Shown here: piece after piece, positions 38,764 through 49,136 of the stretch
Layout: every line of letters begins with the position of its first letter
Position numbering within the stretch: the stretch's first letter is position 1
Assembly (NCBI RefSeq): GCF_947503375.1
Contig: NZ_CANNDQ010000003.1
Location: forward strand, 186,001 to 250,000
From: an uncultured Psychroserpens sp.
GTDB lineage: Bacteria > Bacteroidota > Bacteroidia > Flavobacteriales > Flavobacteriaceae
Reading direction: 5' to 3'
DNA length: 64,000 nt
Notes under the pieces: generated by a model
Seen by the model: the letters and a program-made list of their open reading frames with translations, nothing else
The model's database searches: none
What the model was told of the DNA's origin: nothing
Program-made: the position numbers and the translations under genes

Positions 38764-39894
38764 ATGTCAGGCATTTACATACATATACCATTTTGCAAAC
38801 AAGCCTGTCATTATTGTGATTTTCATTTTTCCACGTCTTTGAAAAAACGGGATGCTATGGTAAAAGCTTTAGCCGATGAAATTACATTACGTAAAGAGGA
38901 GTTTAAAGCAACTACTGTAGAGACTATTTATTTTGGAGGAGGTACACCAAGCCTTTTGAACACCAAGGAACTTCAGTTTTTAATTGATACCATTTATTAT
39001 AATTACCAAGTGTCTACTAATCCTGAGATTACGCTTGAAGCAAATCCAGATGATCTTTCTGAAAAGCAAATCCATAGTTTATCAACTTCACCTATAAATA
39101 GATTGAGTATTGGCATCCAATCTTTTTTTGAAGCAGATCTAAAGTTGATGAATAGGGCTCATAATGCCCAAGAAGCTAGAACCGTTTTAGCTCAAGCAAA
39201 TCAATACTTTGATAATATTTCTATTGATTTAATTTATGGCATTCCTGGATTAAGTAACGAACGTTGGCAAAAGAATATTGAGATTGCATTATCGTATCAG
39301 GTTCCACATATTTCAAGCTATGCGTTAACTGTAGAGCCTAAAACAGCATTAGAGCGTTTCATAAAAAAGGGAATCATCAATAATGTCGATGACGATAAGG
39401 CACATGAGCAATTTCATATGCTTATAGAGACTTTAGAAGTAAATCATTTTATTCATTATGAATTGTCAAATTTTGGTAAAGAAGGGCTCTTCAGTAGAAA
39501 CAATTCTGCATATTGGCAAGGTAAATTGTACATAGGCATTGGCCCATCTGCGCATTCATTTAATGGTTCTCAACGTAGCTGGAATGTACGCAATAATTCA
39601 AAATACATAAAGGCCATAGAAAATAGAACACTTCCACTTGAAATAGAAACATTAACAACTACAGATCGATATAATGAGTATATCATGACTGGTTTACGAA
39701 CCATTTGGGGCGTATCTTTAGATAAAGTTGGAATAGATTTTGGAATGTCATATAAAAAATATCTTTTGCAACAATCACAGCCCTTTATAAATGAACATTT
39801 ATTGTATATTGATGGTGAAAAGTTAATGGTTACTAAAAAAGGAAAATTTTTGAGCGATGGTATTGCTTCAGATTTATTTAAGCTTAATTTATAA
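38764..39894 (+). CDS. hemW: Radical SAM heme chaperone HemW (CPO-III-like)
   Basis: GIYIHIPFCKQACHYCDFHFS (CxxxCxxC); YFGGGTPSLL; RLSIGIQSFFEADLKLMNRAHN. Confidence 0.94.
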   Translation: MSGIYIHIPFCKQACHYCDFHFSTSLKKRDAMVKALADEITLRKEEFKATTVETIYFGGGTPSLLNTKELQFLIDTIYYNYQVSTNPEITLEANPDDLSEKQIHSLSTSPINRLSIGIQSFFEADLKLMNRAHNAQEARTVLAQANQYFDNISIDLIYGIPGLSNERWQKNIEIALSYQVPHISSYALTVEPKTALERFIKKGIINNVDDDKAHEQFHMLIETLEVNHFIHYELSNFGKEGLFSRNNSAYWQGKLYIGIGPSAHSFNGSQRSWNVRNNSKYIKAIENRTLPLEIETLTTTDRYNEYIMTGLRTIWGVSLDKVGIDFGMSYKKYLLQQSQPFINEHLLYIDGEKLMVTKKGKFLSDGIASDLFKLNL

Positions 39895-40643
39895 TGCTAA
39901 CAACGATACAATACAATTCTAAAAAGATACAGATAGATTTATCAAAACCGCTTGATATTTCTATACCAATGCGAGCATCAAAATCTAATGTAAATGCTTG
40001 GTATATTGACGAGCCAAAGATTGAACCTGTACAATTAGATGATTGGATTGGGAGCGTGGCTCAAGGTGCCGATGTTAATTTTAATACCATAAAGTTCAAT
40101 CCGCATGCACATGGCACACATACAGAATGTATTGGTCATATAACTAAAGAATTTTATTCAGTAAATAAACAACTTAAGACCTTCTTCTTTTCTGCTGAAG
40201 TGATTTCTCTCGCACCAGAAAAATTTCTTAAGGATTATGTGTTCTCTAAAGCGCAATTACAATTTGCTATTGATAAAAAACGCCCTCAAGCATTGGTTGT
40301 AAGAACACTCCCTAATATGAAAGAAAAACTGTCAAGACAGTATTCAAATACGAACTGGCCATATTTTAAAGAAGAAGCCATTGAGTTTTTGGTCAATAAA
40401 GGAATAAAACATTTATTGGTTGACTTGCCAAGTATAGATAGAGAACATGATGGTGGTGAATTGCGAGCCCATAAAGCATTTTGGGGTTTTAAAGATAAGC
40501 TTCGTAAAGACTGTACGATTACTGAATTTATTTATGTTCAAAATAAAATTAAGGATGGATCATACATGTTAAACCTGCAAATAGCGCCTTTTGAAAACGA
40601 TGCATCTCCAAGTAAACCTATTTTATATAAGATTATAGCTTAA
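39894..40643 (+). CDS. Cyclase family protein (kynurenine formamidase-like)
   Basis: DISIPM; NPHAHGTHTECIGHI (HxGTHxE); LLVDLPSIDREHDGG. Confidence 0.83.
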   Translation: MLTTIQYNSKKIQIDLSKPLDISIPMRASKSNVNAWYIDEPKIEPVQLDDWIGSVAQGADVNFNTIKFNPHAHGTHTECIGHITKEFYSVNKQLKTFFFSAEVISLAPEKFLKDYVFSKAQLQFAIDKKRPQALVVRTLPNMKEKLSRQYSNTNWPYFKEEAIEFLVNKGIKHLLVDLPSIDREHDGGELRAHKAFWGFKDKLRKDCTITEFIYVQNKIKDGSYMLNLQIAPFENDASPSKPILYKIIA

Positions 40644-40669
40644 ATTTTTAGCCATACTATTACACAATT

Positions 40670-41278
40670 ATGGAAACATTTTTTATCATTATTATTAGCA
40701 TATTGGTCACTTTAGCAATTGTTACCTTAGTTAAACAATTAAAAGTAAAAAAGCGAACCAATTCTCAATCAGTCATTCTACTAGATAAAATCAAAAAAGT
40801 ATGCAAATTTATAACAGTTGAAGGTGATTTTGCCGAAATATATCACTATGAGGATGTTAAAGAACGGTTTTTAAAATTGGTTACTAGTAGAAAAAAGGCA
40901 TTAGTAGTCATAAATGCAAAAGCACATGTTGGATTTGATTTGTCAAAGATTCAACTTGAATCTAATGTGAAAACGAAAACGGTTAAATTATTTCATTTTC
41001 CGCAACCCGAAGTGTTATCTATAGAAACCGATTTGAATTACTATGATAAAAAGGACGGTATGTTCAATAAGTTTGAAGCTTCAGACTTAACTGAATTGCA
41101 TAATGAAGCTAAGCTTCATATCATGAATAAAGTACCAGAAAGTGGGTTATATGAAATAGCTAAAAAAGAGGCTTTAGAATCGGTATTGCTTATTGAAGCT
41201 ATTGTAGAAACCATTGGGTGGACGCTAGATTATTCTGCATTAAAAATAGAAGAGAGCGCACCAAAAAAATTAAACTAG
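40670..41278 (+). CDS. DUF4230 domain-containing protein
   Basis: N-terminal TM; KKVCKFITVEGDFAEIYHYEDVKERFL...ALVVINAKAHVGFDLSKIQLE. Confidence 0.82.
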   Translation: METFFIIIISILVTLAIVTLVKQLKVKKRTNSQSVILLDKIKKVCKFITVEGDFAEIYHYEDVKERFLKLVTSRKKALVVINAKAHVGFDLSKIQLESNVKTKTVKLFHFPQPEVLSIETDLNYYDKKDGMFNKFEASDLTELHNEAKLHIMNKVPESGLYEIAKKEALESVLLIEAIVETIGWTLDYSALKIEESAPKKLN

Positions 41279-41280
41279 TA

Positions 41281-41982
41281 ATGAAACTAAAGCGATTATC
41301 AATTTCAAAGTTTTTAAAAAGTAACTGGGTAATAACCCTTACGTCAACGATGATTGGTGTTATCATTGGATTGTATTTAACAAATTACAATGAATCACAA
41401 AAATTAGAAGATGATCAAGAAATAGCTTTTGATATGGTTAAACAAGAGCTTAAAAAGAATGATAATGCTTTAAAAGCCTATGATTCAATAAGTCGAATCA
41501 TGTTTAAAAAGGCGAGTTATGTGTTTTCAAGAATGAATGAAGATTATGAGATTTACATTTCAAAAGACTCCGTTTCCAAGTTCAAAGAAAAATCTAAAGA
41601 CATCGTCACAGATATAACTGTTGAAGCGGTTCCAAATGACAAAAACAAGGTAAAAGTAAAAGGCGAAATGACTTTAAATGTAGATTCTAAATTAGTGATT
41701 CTAGATCTCAATAATATCATTTGGGAGTCTTATAAACAAACCAATTTTTTGAATCTTACAGACTTTGAATGTATTACAGCGCTTGAAGAATTATATCAAT
41801 TACAAGATAGTTATAACGATGATAATAGAAAATGGGTAAATGCATTTATTAATGGAAGCCTCTTTGAAGGCTATGATGAAATGGTTGAGTTTATGCGGTT
41901 ATGGGAAAAATTATTAACCATGAATGATATTTTGTTAAACATGTACACTATAAATTCTGAAGAGGTGTCTAATTGCTACTAA
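41281..41982 (+). CDS. Hypothetical membrane-anchored protein
   Basis: MKLKRLSISKFLKSNWVITLTSTMIGVIIGLYLTNYNESQKLEDDQEIAFDMVKQEL; start trimmed from 41218. Confidence 0.7.
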   Translation: MKLKRLSISKFLKSNWVITLTSTMIGVIIGLYLTNYNESQKLEDDQEIAFDMVKQELKKNDNALKAYDSISRIMFKKASYVFSRMNEDYEIYISKDSVSKFKEKSKDIVTDITVEAVPNDKNKVKVKGEMTLNVDSKLVILDLNNIIWESYKQTNFLNLTDFECITALEELYQLQDSYNDDNRKWVNAFINGSLFEGYDEMVEFMRLWEKLLTMNDILLNMYTINSEEVSNCY

Positions 41983-41983
41983 G

Positions 41984-42346
41984 ATGAATATTGAAGATTA
42001 CAGAAATTACTGTATGAAGAAACAGGAAGTGACAGAGCATTTCCCTTTTGATCAAGATACGTTGGTATTTAAAGTGCTTGGAAAAATGTTTGCTTTGGCT
42101 TCTTTGAATAAGTGGGAACAAGGTGAAGGTTTTATAAACTTAAAATGTGATCCCAACTATGCTGTAGAGTTGAGAGAAGCCTATAGTAGTATTCAACCAG
42201 GTTATCATATGCATAAGAAGCAATGGAATAGTGTTTATATTCATACAGGAGAGCTTGCCACAAAACTAATTTTTGAATTGATCGACCATTCTTATGAAAT
42301 GGTAGTAAAAGGAATGACCAAAAAAATGAGAGATTCATTATTGTAA
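41984..42346 (+). CDS. MmcQ/YjbR family protein
   Basis: IEDYRNYCMKKQEVTEHFPFDQDTLVFKVLGKMFALASL...PGYHMHKKQWNSVYI. Confidence 0.9.
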   Translation: MNIEDYRNYCMKKQEVTEHFPFDQDTLVFKVLGKMFALASLNKWEQGEGFINLKCDPNYAVELREAYSSIQPGYHMHKKQWNSVYIHTGELATKLIFELIDHSYEMVVKGMTKKMRDSLL

Positions 42347-42390
42347 AGTAGCTAAAGAAATTTACCTATCATTGCAAAAAACCAAACGAT

Positions 42391-42969
42391 ATGAGTGTAC
42401 TACAAACACTTCAAGAACGAAGCAACAACAGTTGTGAACTATGTTCAGCTACTGATAGGTTGTCTCAATATACCATTCCACCATCATTAAATGAAAATGT
42501 AGCTAATGATCTATTGGTTTGTAATACGTGTAAAGATCAAATAGAAGAGCGCGAAGAGATGAATCCAAACCATTGGAGATGTTTAAATGATAGCATGTGG
42601 AGCGAACATGTTGCAGTGCAAATAATGGCTTGGCGAATTTTACAACGACTTCGTAGCGAAGGTTGGCCTCAAGATCTTTTGGATATGATGTACCTCAATG
42701 ATGAAGCATTGGGTCTAGCCAGAGCAACTGGAGAACATGAAGATGAAGTTAATAAGATCATTCATCGTGACTCTAATGGTGTTGTTCTAGAATCTGGTGA
42801 CGCAGTGGTTTTGGTAAAAGATTTAAAAGTAAAAGGCTCAAGTATGGTTGCTAAGCAAGGTACTGCAGTTAGAAACATTAGATTAGATCGAGAAAATGCT
42901 GAATATATTGAAGGTAAAGTCGATGGGCAACAAATTGTCATCATCACACAATATGTAAAGAAACTGTAG
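42391..42969 (+). CDS. PhnA-like zinc-ribbon protein
   Basis: CELCSATDRLSQYTIPP...LVCNTCKDQI; C-term ESGDAVVLVKDLKVKGSSMVAKQGTAVRNIRL. Confidence 0.9.
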   Translation: MSVLQTLQERSNNSCELCSATDRLSQYTIPPSLNENVANDLLVCNTCKDQIEEREEMNPNHWRCLNDSMWSEHVAVQIMAWRILQRLRSEGWPQDLLDMMYLNDEALGLARATGEHEDEVNKIIHRDSNGVVLESGDAVVLVKDLKVKGSSMVAKQGTAVRNIRLDRENAEYIEGKVDGQQIVIITQYVKKL

Positions 42970-42974
42970 GAATT

Positions 42975-43241
42975 ATGTTAGAAATAAGACCAAGTTGCGA
43001 AAATTGTAATAAGCCTCTGCCTTTTGATTCTAAAGAGGCTATGATATGCACCTTTGAGTGTACTTATTGTAAAGATTGTGTGGTGTCTGTCTTAGAGTAT
43101 GTGTGTCCTAATTGTGGAGGCGGTTTTGAAAATCGACCAATTAGACCAGAGCTTCTACTAAAGAAATATCCACCATCAACACTAATAATCCATAAACCAG
43201 TAGATGTGATTAAACATCAAGAACGGTTAAAAAACAAATAG
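42975..43241 (+). CDS. DUF1272 domain-containing zinc-ribbon protein
   Basis: MLEIRPSCENCNKPLPFDSKEAMICTFECTYCKDCVVSVLEYVCPNCGGGF. Confidence 0.9.
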   Translation: MLEIRPSCENCNKPLPFDSKEAMICTFECTYCKDCVVSVLEYVCPNCGGGFENRPIRPELLLKKYPPSTLIIHKPVDVIKHQERLKNK

Positions 43242-43244
43242 ATC

Positions 43245-44981
43245 ATGTCATACATTAGAGCATTGATTATAGGTTTAGGTGTTACCTTACTGTTTGCGTG
43301 TCAAGAAAAAGCAGAAGTAAATTCACCATCTAAACAATTACAACTTATTATTGACAGTTACGAAGTTCATGAAGGTTACGATAAACAACAATATCCATTG
43401 GGTATTTTTACTGAGGCGTATTATAAATCTGAAGCTGAGTTTGCTAAGTTTACATTAGAAGAACTTTCAAAAATTAAAAAAGAAACACTTAGTGAAACAG
43501 AACAAATTTCATTACCGCTTTTAAAATTTGTATTACAAGATCGCATAGATTATTATGAGTTTGAAGGTTATCTTAATCCGTTGCTGTCAGATTCAGGTTT
43601 TCATAGTAATTTGACGTATGAAGTTAGACCACTAACAAACTACGATCAAGTAAAAATCTATTTGAACAAATTAAATGCAATTCCAGAATTTGTATCTCAA
43701 AACCTGGTTAACTTAAGAGAAGGTTTGAAAAAAGGAGTATCACAACCACTAGTTATCTTTAACGGTTATGAGTCTACTTACGATATGCACATTGTAGATA
43801 ATGTTGAAGATAGTTTTTATTATTCGCCATTTAAAAACTTACCAAATGATTTAAATGAAACTCAAAAAGACTCTGTGTTAAATGCTGCTAGGTTAGCAGT
43901 AGAAAGCAATGTTATCCCTCAGTTTAAGCGTATAAAAATATTTTTTGAGACTGAGTATTTACCAAAAACAAGAACGAGTATAGGAGTTTCTGAAACGCCT
44001 AATGGAGCAGCATATTATCAAAATAGAATTAACTTTTACACAACAAGCACACACTATACAGCAGATGATATACATCAAATCGGACTTAATGAAGTGGCGC
44101 GTATCAGATCAGAGATGAAAACCATCATCAAAGATTTGAATTTTAAAGGAAGCTTTGCAGATTTTTTTCATTTTTTAAGAACTGACAAACAATTTTATGC
44201 TGAAACACCAGAAGAACTTTTAATGATTGCTCGTGATATGGCAAAACGAGCAGATGCACAATTACCAAGATTTTTTAAAACGTTACCACGCAAGCCTTAC
44301 GGTGTGGCACCTGTACCTGAAGCTATAGCTCCAAAATATACTACTGGACGTTACATTGGTACTGAAAAAGAAAGTACAGATCCAGGATATTACTGGGTTA
44401 ATACATACGATTTGTCTAGTAGAACATTGTATACGATGCCATCATTAACAGTTCATGAGGCTGTTCCAGGTCATCATTTACAAGGGAGTTTAAACAATGA
44501 GTTAGGCGATAGTATTCCAAAATTTAGAAGGGATCTATATTTGTCAGCTTACGGTGAAGGATGGGGACTATACTGCGAATTTTTAGCCGAAGAAATGGGA
44601 ATGTATACGACACCTTATGAACAGTTTGGGAAACTTACTTACGAAATGTGGCGAGCTTGTAGGCTAGTTGTAGATACCGGGATTCATGCAAAAGGATGGA
44701 CACGAGATCAAGTTATAAACTACATGGCTTCAAATACGGCGTTATCTTTGCACGAAATTAATACAGAAACTGATAGATATATTTCATGGCCAGGACAGGC
44801 ACTTTCTTATAAAATAGGTGAATTGAAAATTAGGGCGCTAAGACAACAAGCTGAAAAAGAGCTGGGTGCTAGATTTGATATTAGAGAGTTCCATGACGTG
44901 ATTTTAAGCCAAGGAACAGTAACGCTTGCGCTTTTAGAAGATAGAATCGATCGATATATTAACAATATAAAAGCTAAATAA
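43245..44981 (+). CDS. DUF885 family lipoprotein (putative metallopeptidase)
   Basis: Lipobox LLFACQE; PSLTVHEAVPGHHLQGSL (HExxPGHH); YGEGWGLYCEFLAEEMG. Confidence 0.9.
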   Translation: MSYIRALIIGLGVTLLFACQEKAEVNSPSKQLQLIIDSYEVHEGYDKQQYPLGIFTEAYYKSEAEFAKFTLEELSKIKKETLSETEQISLPLLKFVLQDRIDYYEFEGYLNPLLSDSGFHSNLTYEVRPLTNYDQVKIYLNKLNAIPEFVSQNLVNLREGLKKGVSQPLVIFNGYESTYDMHIVDNVEDSFYYSPFKNLPNDLNETQKDSVLNAARLAVESNVIPQFKRIKIFFETEYLPKTRTSIGVSETPNGAAYYQNRINFYTTSTHYTADDIHQIGLNEVARIRSEMKTIIKDLNFKGSFADFFHFLRTDKQFYAETPEELLMIARDMAKRADAQLPRFFKTLPRKPYGVAPVPEAIAPKYTTGRYIGTEKESTDPGYYWVNTYDLSSRTLYTMPSLTVHEAVPGHHLQGSLNNELGDSIPKFRRDLYLSAYGEGWGLYCEFLAEEMGMYTTPYEQFGKLTYEMWRACRLVVDTGIHAKGWTRDQVINYMASNTALSLHEINTETDRYISWPGQALSYKIGELKIRALRQQAEKELGARFDIREFHDVILSQGTVTLALLEDRIDRYINNIKAK

Positions 44982-45169
44982 AGTAATGTAAATTACTGTT
45001 TATGTGTTTTTTATCGAATAAAACAAGCCATTTATAATCGAAATCTAACCAATTATACATTTAGTCGAAAATATAGCATGAGCTGTAAATAATTTTAGAT
45101 ATTTATATCATAATAAAATGATTAATAGCACTAAAATTTACAGTTAGATCAACCTTAAATCATGTTATT

Positions 45170-45457
45170 ATGAACCTAGAAATTACACACACAAATAACT
45201 TTTTCAAAGTTAAAGGCGCTTTAGATAGACGAAATATTCACCTATTTAAGAGTAAATTCAGAAATATTTTTGATACATCAAGCACAATTACTATTAGTAT
45301 CGAAGACCTAAGTAGTATAGATAGATATGGTGTTAATGCTATTGCTCAACTTCACAATGAATCTATTGTAAGACAAAAGCGTTTATCAATCATTGGTTTG
45401 GGGTGTAAAGAACTTTACGATCATTTTAAAGCTCAAGAACAAGAGACTGCAGCTTAA
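45170..45457 (+). CDS. STAS-domain protein
   Basis: LEITHTNNFFKVKGALDRRNIHLFKSKFRNIF...ITISIEDLSSIDRYGVNAIAQLHNES. Confidence 0.75.
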   Translation: MNLEITHTNNFFKVKGALDRRNIHLFKSKFRNIFDTSSTITISIEDLSSIDRYGVNAIAQLHNESIVRQKRLSIIGLGCKELYDHFKAQEQETAA

Positions 45458-46558
45458 TCAAAGTGCATTTTTTTGATGATTAAAAAAAGCGTCTGCCTGT
45501 AATTGCATTAATTCTCTAGCTTTTTTACGCTTGTAATTGTAGAGCTCATCTTCTTCAGCAATATCATTGTAAATCTTATTGTTTAGTGTTTGATCTGTTT
45601 TCAAAAGAACCTTTCTCTCATTTACTTTTTGCTCTACCCATGTCTTAACAGCGGTTTCAGCGTCTTCAAGTTTTAAATCGTATTCGCCCTTTGGAGATAA
45701 AAGTTTAGCAAATATAGGAGATGTTTCTACTGCAAGAAATAGTAACAAGATAAATAACGATGGTAACCAAGGTAATTCTCCTAATGCATTCACTCGAGCC
45801 ATTAAACCATCAAACCCGTCAATGATTGGTTGTGAGGTCTTTACTTGCGTAGCATAATCTGTTTTTAGTTGTGCAATTTGATTTTCTTTAGTTGCAATTT
45901 TTGTTCTATTATTTGCTTTGAGTTGTTGCAGTTCAGATAAAGTAGCATCGTGCTTCTCTCTTTTTTCCTTATAAACAGGACCTTTTCCTAATAGTTTTGT
46001 TCCAGCCGTTCCTTCTGCTTCAGAAATATAAGTATCATAAAGTGCATTGACTTCTGCTTCCTTAGTGATTATTTGTGATTGAAGTGCTTTAATTTCATTT
46101 TCAAGCGCTTCTACATTTGGCGTGAATTGTTGGGCGATTTGTGTTTTATTTGCTAGTGTTAATTCATTTTTTTGTTCTAAGAGAACCTGATTGATTTCTT
46201 TTTCGAAAATTTTGAGTTCTAATGGTTTAGAAATAACAATTGCTATAATAACTGCTAATATCAATCTTGGTGATGCTTGAATGATCTCATCAATAATATT
46301 GTTCCTTTTTTTAATCGTAGAAACAATAAATCGATCAAGGTTGAAAATTAATAATCCCCAAACAAACCCAAATCCTAAAGCAGTATATATGTTATCAAAA
46401 ACAGTGTAAAGTGCATAACTACATGCTATAAAAGCCATGACTGCAGTAAAAAAAACAGTAGCACCTATACCTGCAAACTTATTTTGTTCGCCTATAGAAC
46501 AATGCTCTAAAATATCTGTATCAGAGCCTGAGCAAATAATAAAAAACCTTTTTAACAT
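45458..46558 (-). CDS. DUF4407 domain-containing membrane protein
   Basis: AGIGATVFFTAVMAFIACSYAL...WGLLIFNLDRFIVSTIKK...RLILAVIIAIVISKPLELKIFEKEI. Confidence 0.9.
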   Translation of the reverse strand: MLKRFFIICSGSDTDILEHCSIGEQNKFAGIGATVFFTAVMAFIACSYALYTVFDNIYTALGFGFVWGLLIFNLDRFIVSTIKKRNNIIDEIIQASPRLILAVIIAIVISKPLELKIFEKEINQVLLEQKNELTLANKTQIAQQFTPNVEALENEIKALQSQIITKEAEVNALYDTYISEAEGTAGTKLLGKGPVYKEKREKHDATLSELQQLKANNRTKIATKENQIAQLKTDYATQVKTSQPIIDGFDGLMARVNALGELPWLPSLFILLLFLAVETSPIFAKLLSPKGEYDLKLEDAETAVKTWVEQKVNERKVLLKTDQTLNNKIYNDIAEEDELYNYKRKKARELMQLQADAFFNHQKNAL

Positions 46559-46693
46559 GATGATTAGATTTTGATTGATAAACTATTAGAACGCAAAAAA
46601 TCTTGTTTTGTTACATTTTTTAATAGAAAGACCCTTCAGTTACAGATTTTACTGAAAGGTCAAGTATAGCCAATAATAATTAGTAATCTTAAT

Positions 46694-48643
46694 CTAGTTT
46701 TTCTTTTTAACTTCCTTTATTTCAATAACTTCAATAGGATCACCTTTCGTACCTACATGAATAGGCCTGTTAGACATATAGATAATAGGTTGTTTTGTAT
46801 CTGTTTTTTGAGCATTGATATGAAGTTTATCATTTTTTTTGATTAGCTGAATAGCTTTGTCAGATGAAATTTCTTTTAGTTTATAATAAAACTTCGCATT
46901 CTTCTTGGTCATATCTGTTATAAAATTCAAAGGAGACTTAGGTTCAGGAGGTGTCAATTTTACTTCTTTTAGTTGAGGTGTTTTTGGTGGGTTTGGTACT
47001 TCCACAACCTCTATTCTAGTTGGTTGTGGTGCTTTAGGAGGCGCAGGAATTTCTTTAATTTTAACCGCTTTTGGTTCTTGTTTAGGAGGCGCAGGCGCTT
47101 CTTTAATTTTAACTACTTTAGGATCTTGTTTTGCAGGCAAAGGTGGTGCTGGCAAGATATTACCTTGTTTTAGCTCTTTTTCAGAAAATGAATTATAGAT
47201 ACGATCCATTCGTTCTTTGAGTAATTTCAACTCTGAATTGTCTTTTTGATCTCCTCGCAAATAGTTTTGAATAGATTCTGAATATACTCGAGACAATGTT
47301 CTGTATTCATTTACTTTCGATTTTTGAAAAGTATTTTCAAACCCTTCTTTGGTATACAGACTTAATTGATATGTTTGAGGAAATTCTTCACTACGCGCAT
47401 TTTTATGAACAAAACTTCCAACATAATGTGAAATGCCATTTGCTGATAATGACTTCAATTTTTCATTTTGGATGGGTTCGCCATCTAACCAGATTGCAAA
47501 TTCTTTTTCATTTTTCCAAGACTCGAATTGCGATTCAGAAGGTGCTTTAGCTTTAGTGTTTGATAAATCTAAAATTGGGACCTTTGGATACGGTTCAACT
47601 ATAGCCTTTTGTTTGTCTGACATTGAATTATATATTGATATCATTCTTTCATACTCTGGATAATTTAATTTGTTTGTTCTATTGAATTCTGAAATGAACT
47701 CTTGGTAAACATGTATTAAATCGTTAGATACACCTTCAGAATTAGTTGTTTTGTGTTTAGCAGCACCCATTTCTTTTACGACTTGTTTGCGCTCAGTAAA
47801 GCTATATAATAGTATAGCTATTAATGGTAAGATTAGAAGACTCCTAATCCATTTTGATGTTTTTGATGTTGATGTTTTCATAATTGTAAATCGTTTTTTA
47901 ATTGATGAATAATTAATAGCATTTGCCAATTGTTGATCTAAATTCTTTGATGAGAAACTCAGTATAATGTTTTGGTATGTTGACATTTCAATATCATTGT
48001 TTAAAACAGAATTATCGGCTAAAAATTCGTGATTGAGTTTGATCTCTTTTTTAAGTAAATAAATAAGAGGGTTAAACCAAAAAACTATTTGTATAAGCTC
48101 AATAATAATGATATCAACACTATGTTTCTCTTTGGCATGAGTTTGTTCGTGTAGTAAAACCTCTTTTGGAATTTCGTTGTTTTCAAACCCAGATCTATTC
48201 AAAAATATATAGCTAAAAAATGTGTGTGGAACCGTTAAGTTTGCCACTAGCACATTTATAAAATTTCTTGATCTTTGTTTTGGGTTGTTCTTTATTCTAT
48301 ATACAATCTGAAATAAATTTCGGCAAAACTTAAAAAGAAAAATAGCTGATACAAAGATGTAGATTGACCATAAGATTAATCTAGTATAATTTTTTTTTGA
48401 TAATTCTTGAAGTGTAGTATGATCTGTAAAACTATTTGTTACGGGGATTGTATTATCAAAATTAATTTTTACAGGATCTACGTATTTTATAAATGTTATT
48501 GTTGGAATGATAAAAGCCAAGAATATAACACTTAGTAAATATAATCTTTTGAAATTATGAATGCTGGTTTTTTCTAAAAACAGCTTATAGAATATCATAA
48601 AGATTGCCAAGCAAGCACTAGATTTTAATAGATAAATAAGCAT
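46694..48643 (-). CDS. M56 (BlaR1-like) membrane metallopeptidase with proline-rich periplasmic linker
   Basis: VLLHEQTHAKEKHSVDIIIIELIQIVFWFNPLIYLLKKEIKLNHEFLADNSV; PAPPLPAKQDPKVVKIKEAPAPPKQEPKAVKIKEIPAPPKAPQPT. Confidence 0.92.
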   Translation of the reverse strand: MLIYLLKSSACLAIFMIFYKLFLEKTSIHNFKRLYLLSVIFLAFIIPTITFIKYVDPVKINFDNTIPVTNSFTDHTTLQELSKKNYTRLILWSIYIFVSAIFLFKFCRNLFQIVYRIKNNPKQRSRNFINVLVANLTVPHTFFSYIFLNRSGFENNEIPKEVLLHEQTHAKEKHSVDIIIIELIQIVFWFNPLIYLLKKEIKLNHEFLADNSVLNNDIEMSTYQNIILSFSSKNLDQQLANAINYSSIKKRFTIMKTSTSKTSKWIRSLLILPLIAILLYSFTERKQVVKEMGAAKHKTTNSEGVSNDLIHVYQEFISEFNRTNKLNYPEYERMISIYNSMSDKQKAIVEPYPKVPILDLSNTKAKAPSESQFESWKNEKEFAIWLDGEPIQNEKLKSLSANGISHYVGSFVHKNARSEEFPQTYQLSLYTKEGFENTFQKSKVNEYRTLSRVYSESIQNYLRGDQKDNSELKLLKERMDRIYNSFSEKELKQGNILPAPPLPAKQDPKVVKIKEAPAPPKQEPKAVKIKEIPAPPKAPQPTRIEVVEVPNPPKTPQLKEVKLTPPEPKSPLNFITDMTKKNAKFYYKLKEISSDKAIQLIKKNDKLHINAQKTDTKQPIIYMSNRPIHVGTKGDPIEVIEIKEVKKKN

Positions 48644-48645
48644 AG

Positions 48646-49011
48646 TTATTTCTTTTTGATTTCATGGTCTATTAGCGCTTTCAAATCTTCTAATTCTTCC
48701 TTAGACATATCGGTCTCTTTTGTAAAAAAAGAAGCGAATTGACTTGCACTATCATTGAAGAATGTTTTAATAAGTGAGTTTACATGCTTTGAGAAATAGT
48801 CTTTTTTCTTTACTAATGGGTAGTACTCCCGTGATTTACCATAAAGTTTGTAAGAGATAAAGCCTTTGTCTGTCATTCGTTTTAATAACGTAGCTACAGT
48901 AGTGTTTGCTGGTTTAGGGTCTGGATAAGCATCAAGCAGGTCTTTCATAAAGGCTTTATCTAATCGCCATAAATATTGCATGAGTTGTTCTTCAGTTTTT
49001 GATAATTGCAT
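48646..49011 (-). CDS. BlaI/MecI/CopY family transcriptional repressor
   Basis: QLSKTEEQLMQYLWRLDKAFMKDLLDAYPDPKPANTTVATLLKRMTDKGFISYKLYGKSREYYPLV. Confidence 0.93.
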   Translation of the reverse strand: MQLSKTEEQLMQYLWRLDKAFMKDLLDAYPDPKPANTTVATLLKRMTDKGFISYKLYGKSREYYPLVKKKDYFSKHVNSLIKTFFNDSASQFASFFTKETDMSKEELEDLKALIDHEIKKK

Positions 49012-49034
49012 TATTCTACATTTTTAGAATTAAC

Positions 49035-49048
49035 TCTACAAATGTAGA
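49035..49048. promoter_or_regulatory. BlaI-type operator-like half-palindrome
   Basis: TCTACAAATGTAGA immediately upstream of minus-strand BlaI gene; a second TCTACATTTTTAGAA at ~49015-49029. Confidence 0.6.
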
Positions 49049-49136
49049 ACAAAATTTTTAATTTGCAAATCTCATCGTAATCTATTTTGTTAAAATCCAC
49101 TATATTTGATAAAAATTACTAGAAAAAGTGCCCACG

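Noticed and set aside
47000-47150. Repeated ggaggcgcagg...ttctttaattttaac blocks considered as non-coding repeats
   Set aside because: In-frame proline-rich linker of the M56 peptidase.
46973-47173. Arg/Phe/Trp-rich plus-strand ORF
   Set aside because: Antisense of the proline-rich repeat of the M56 gene, which explains its odd composition.
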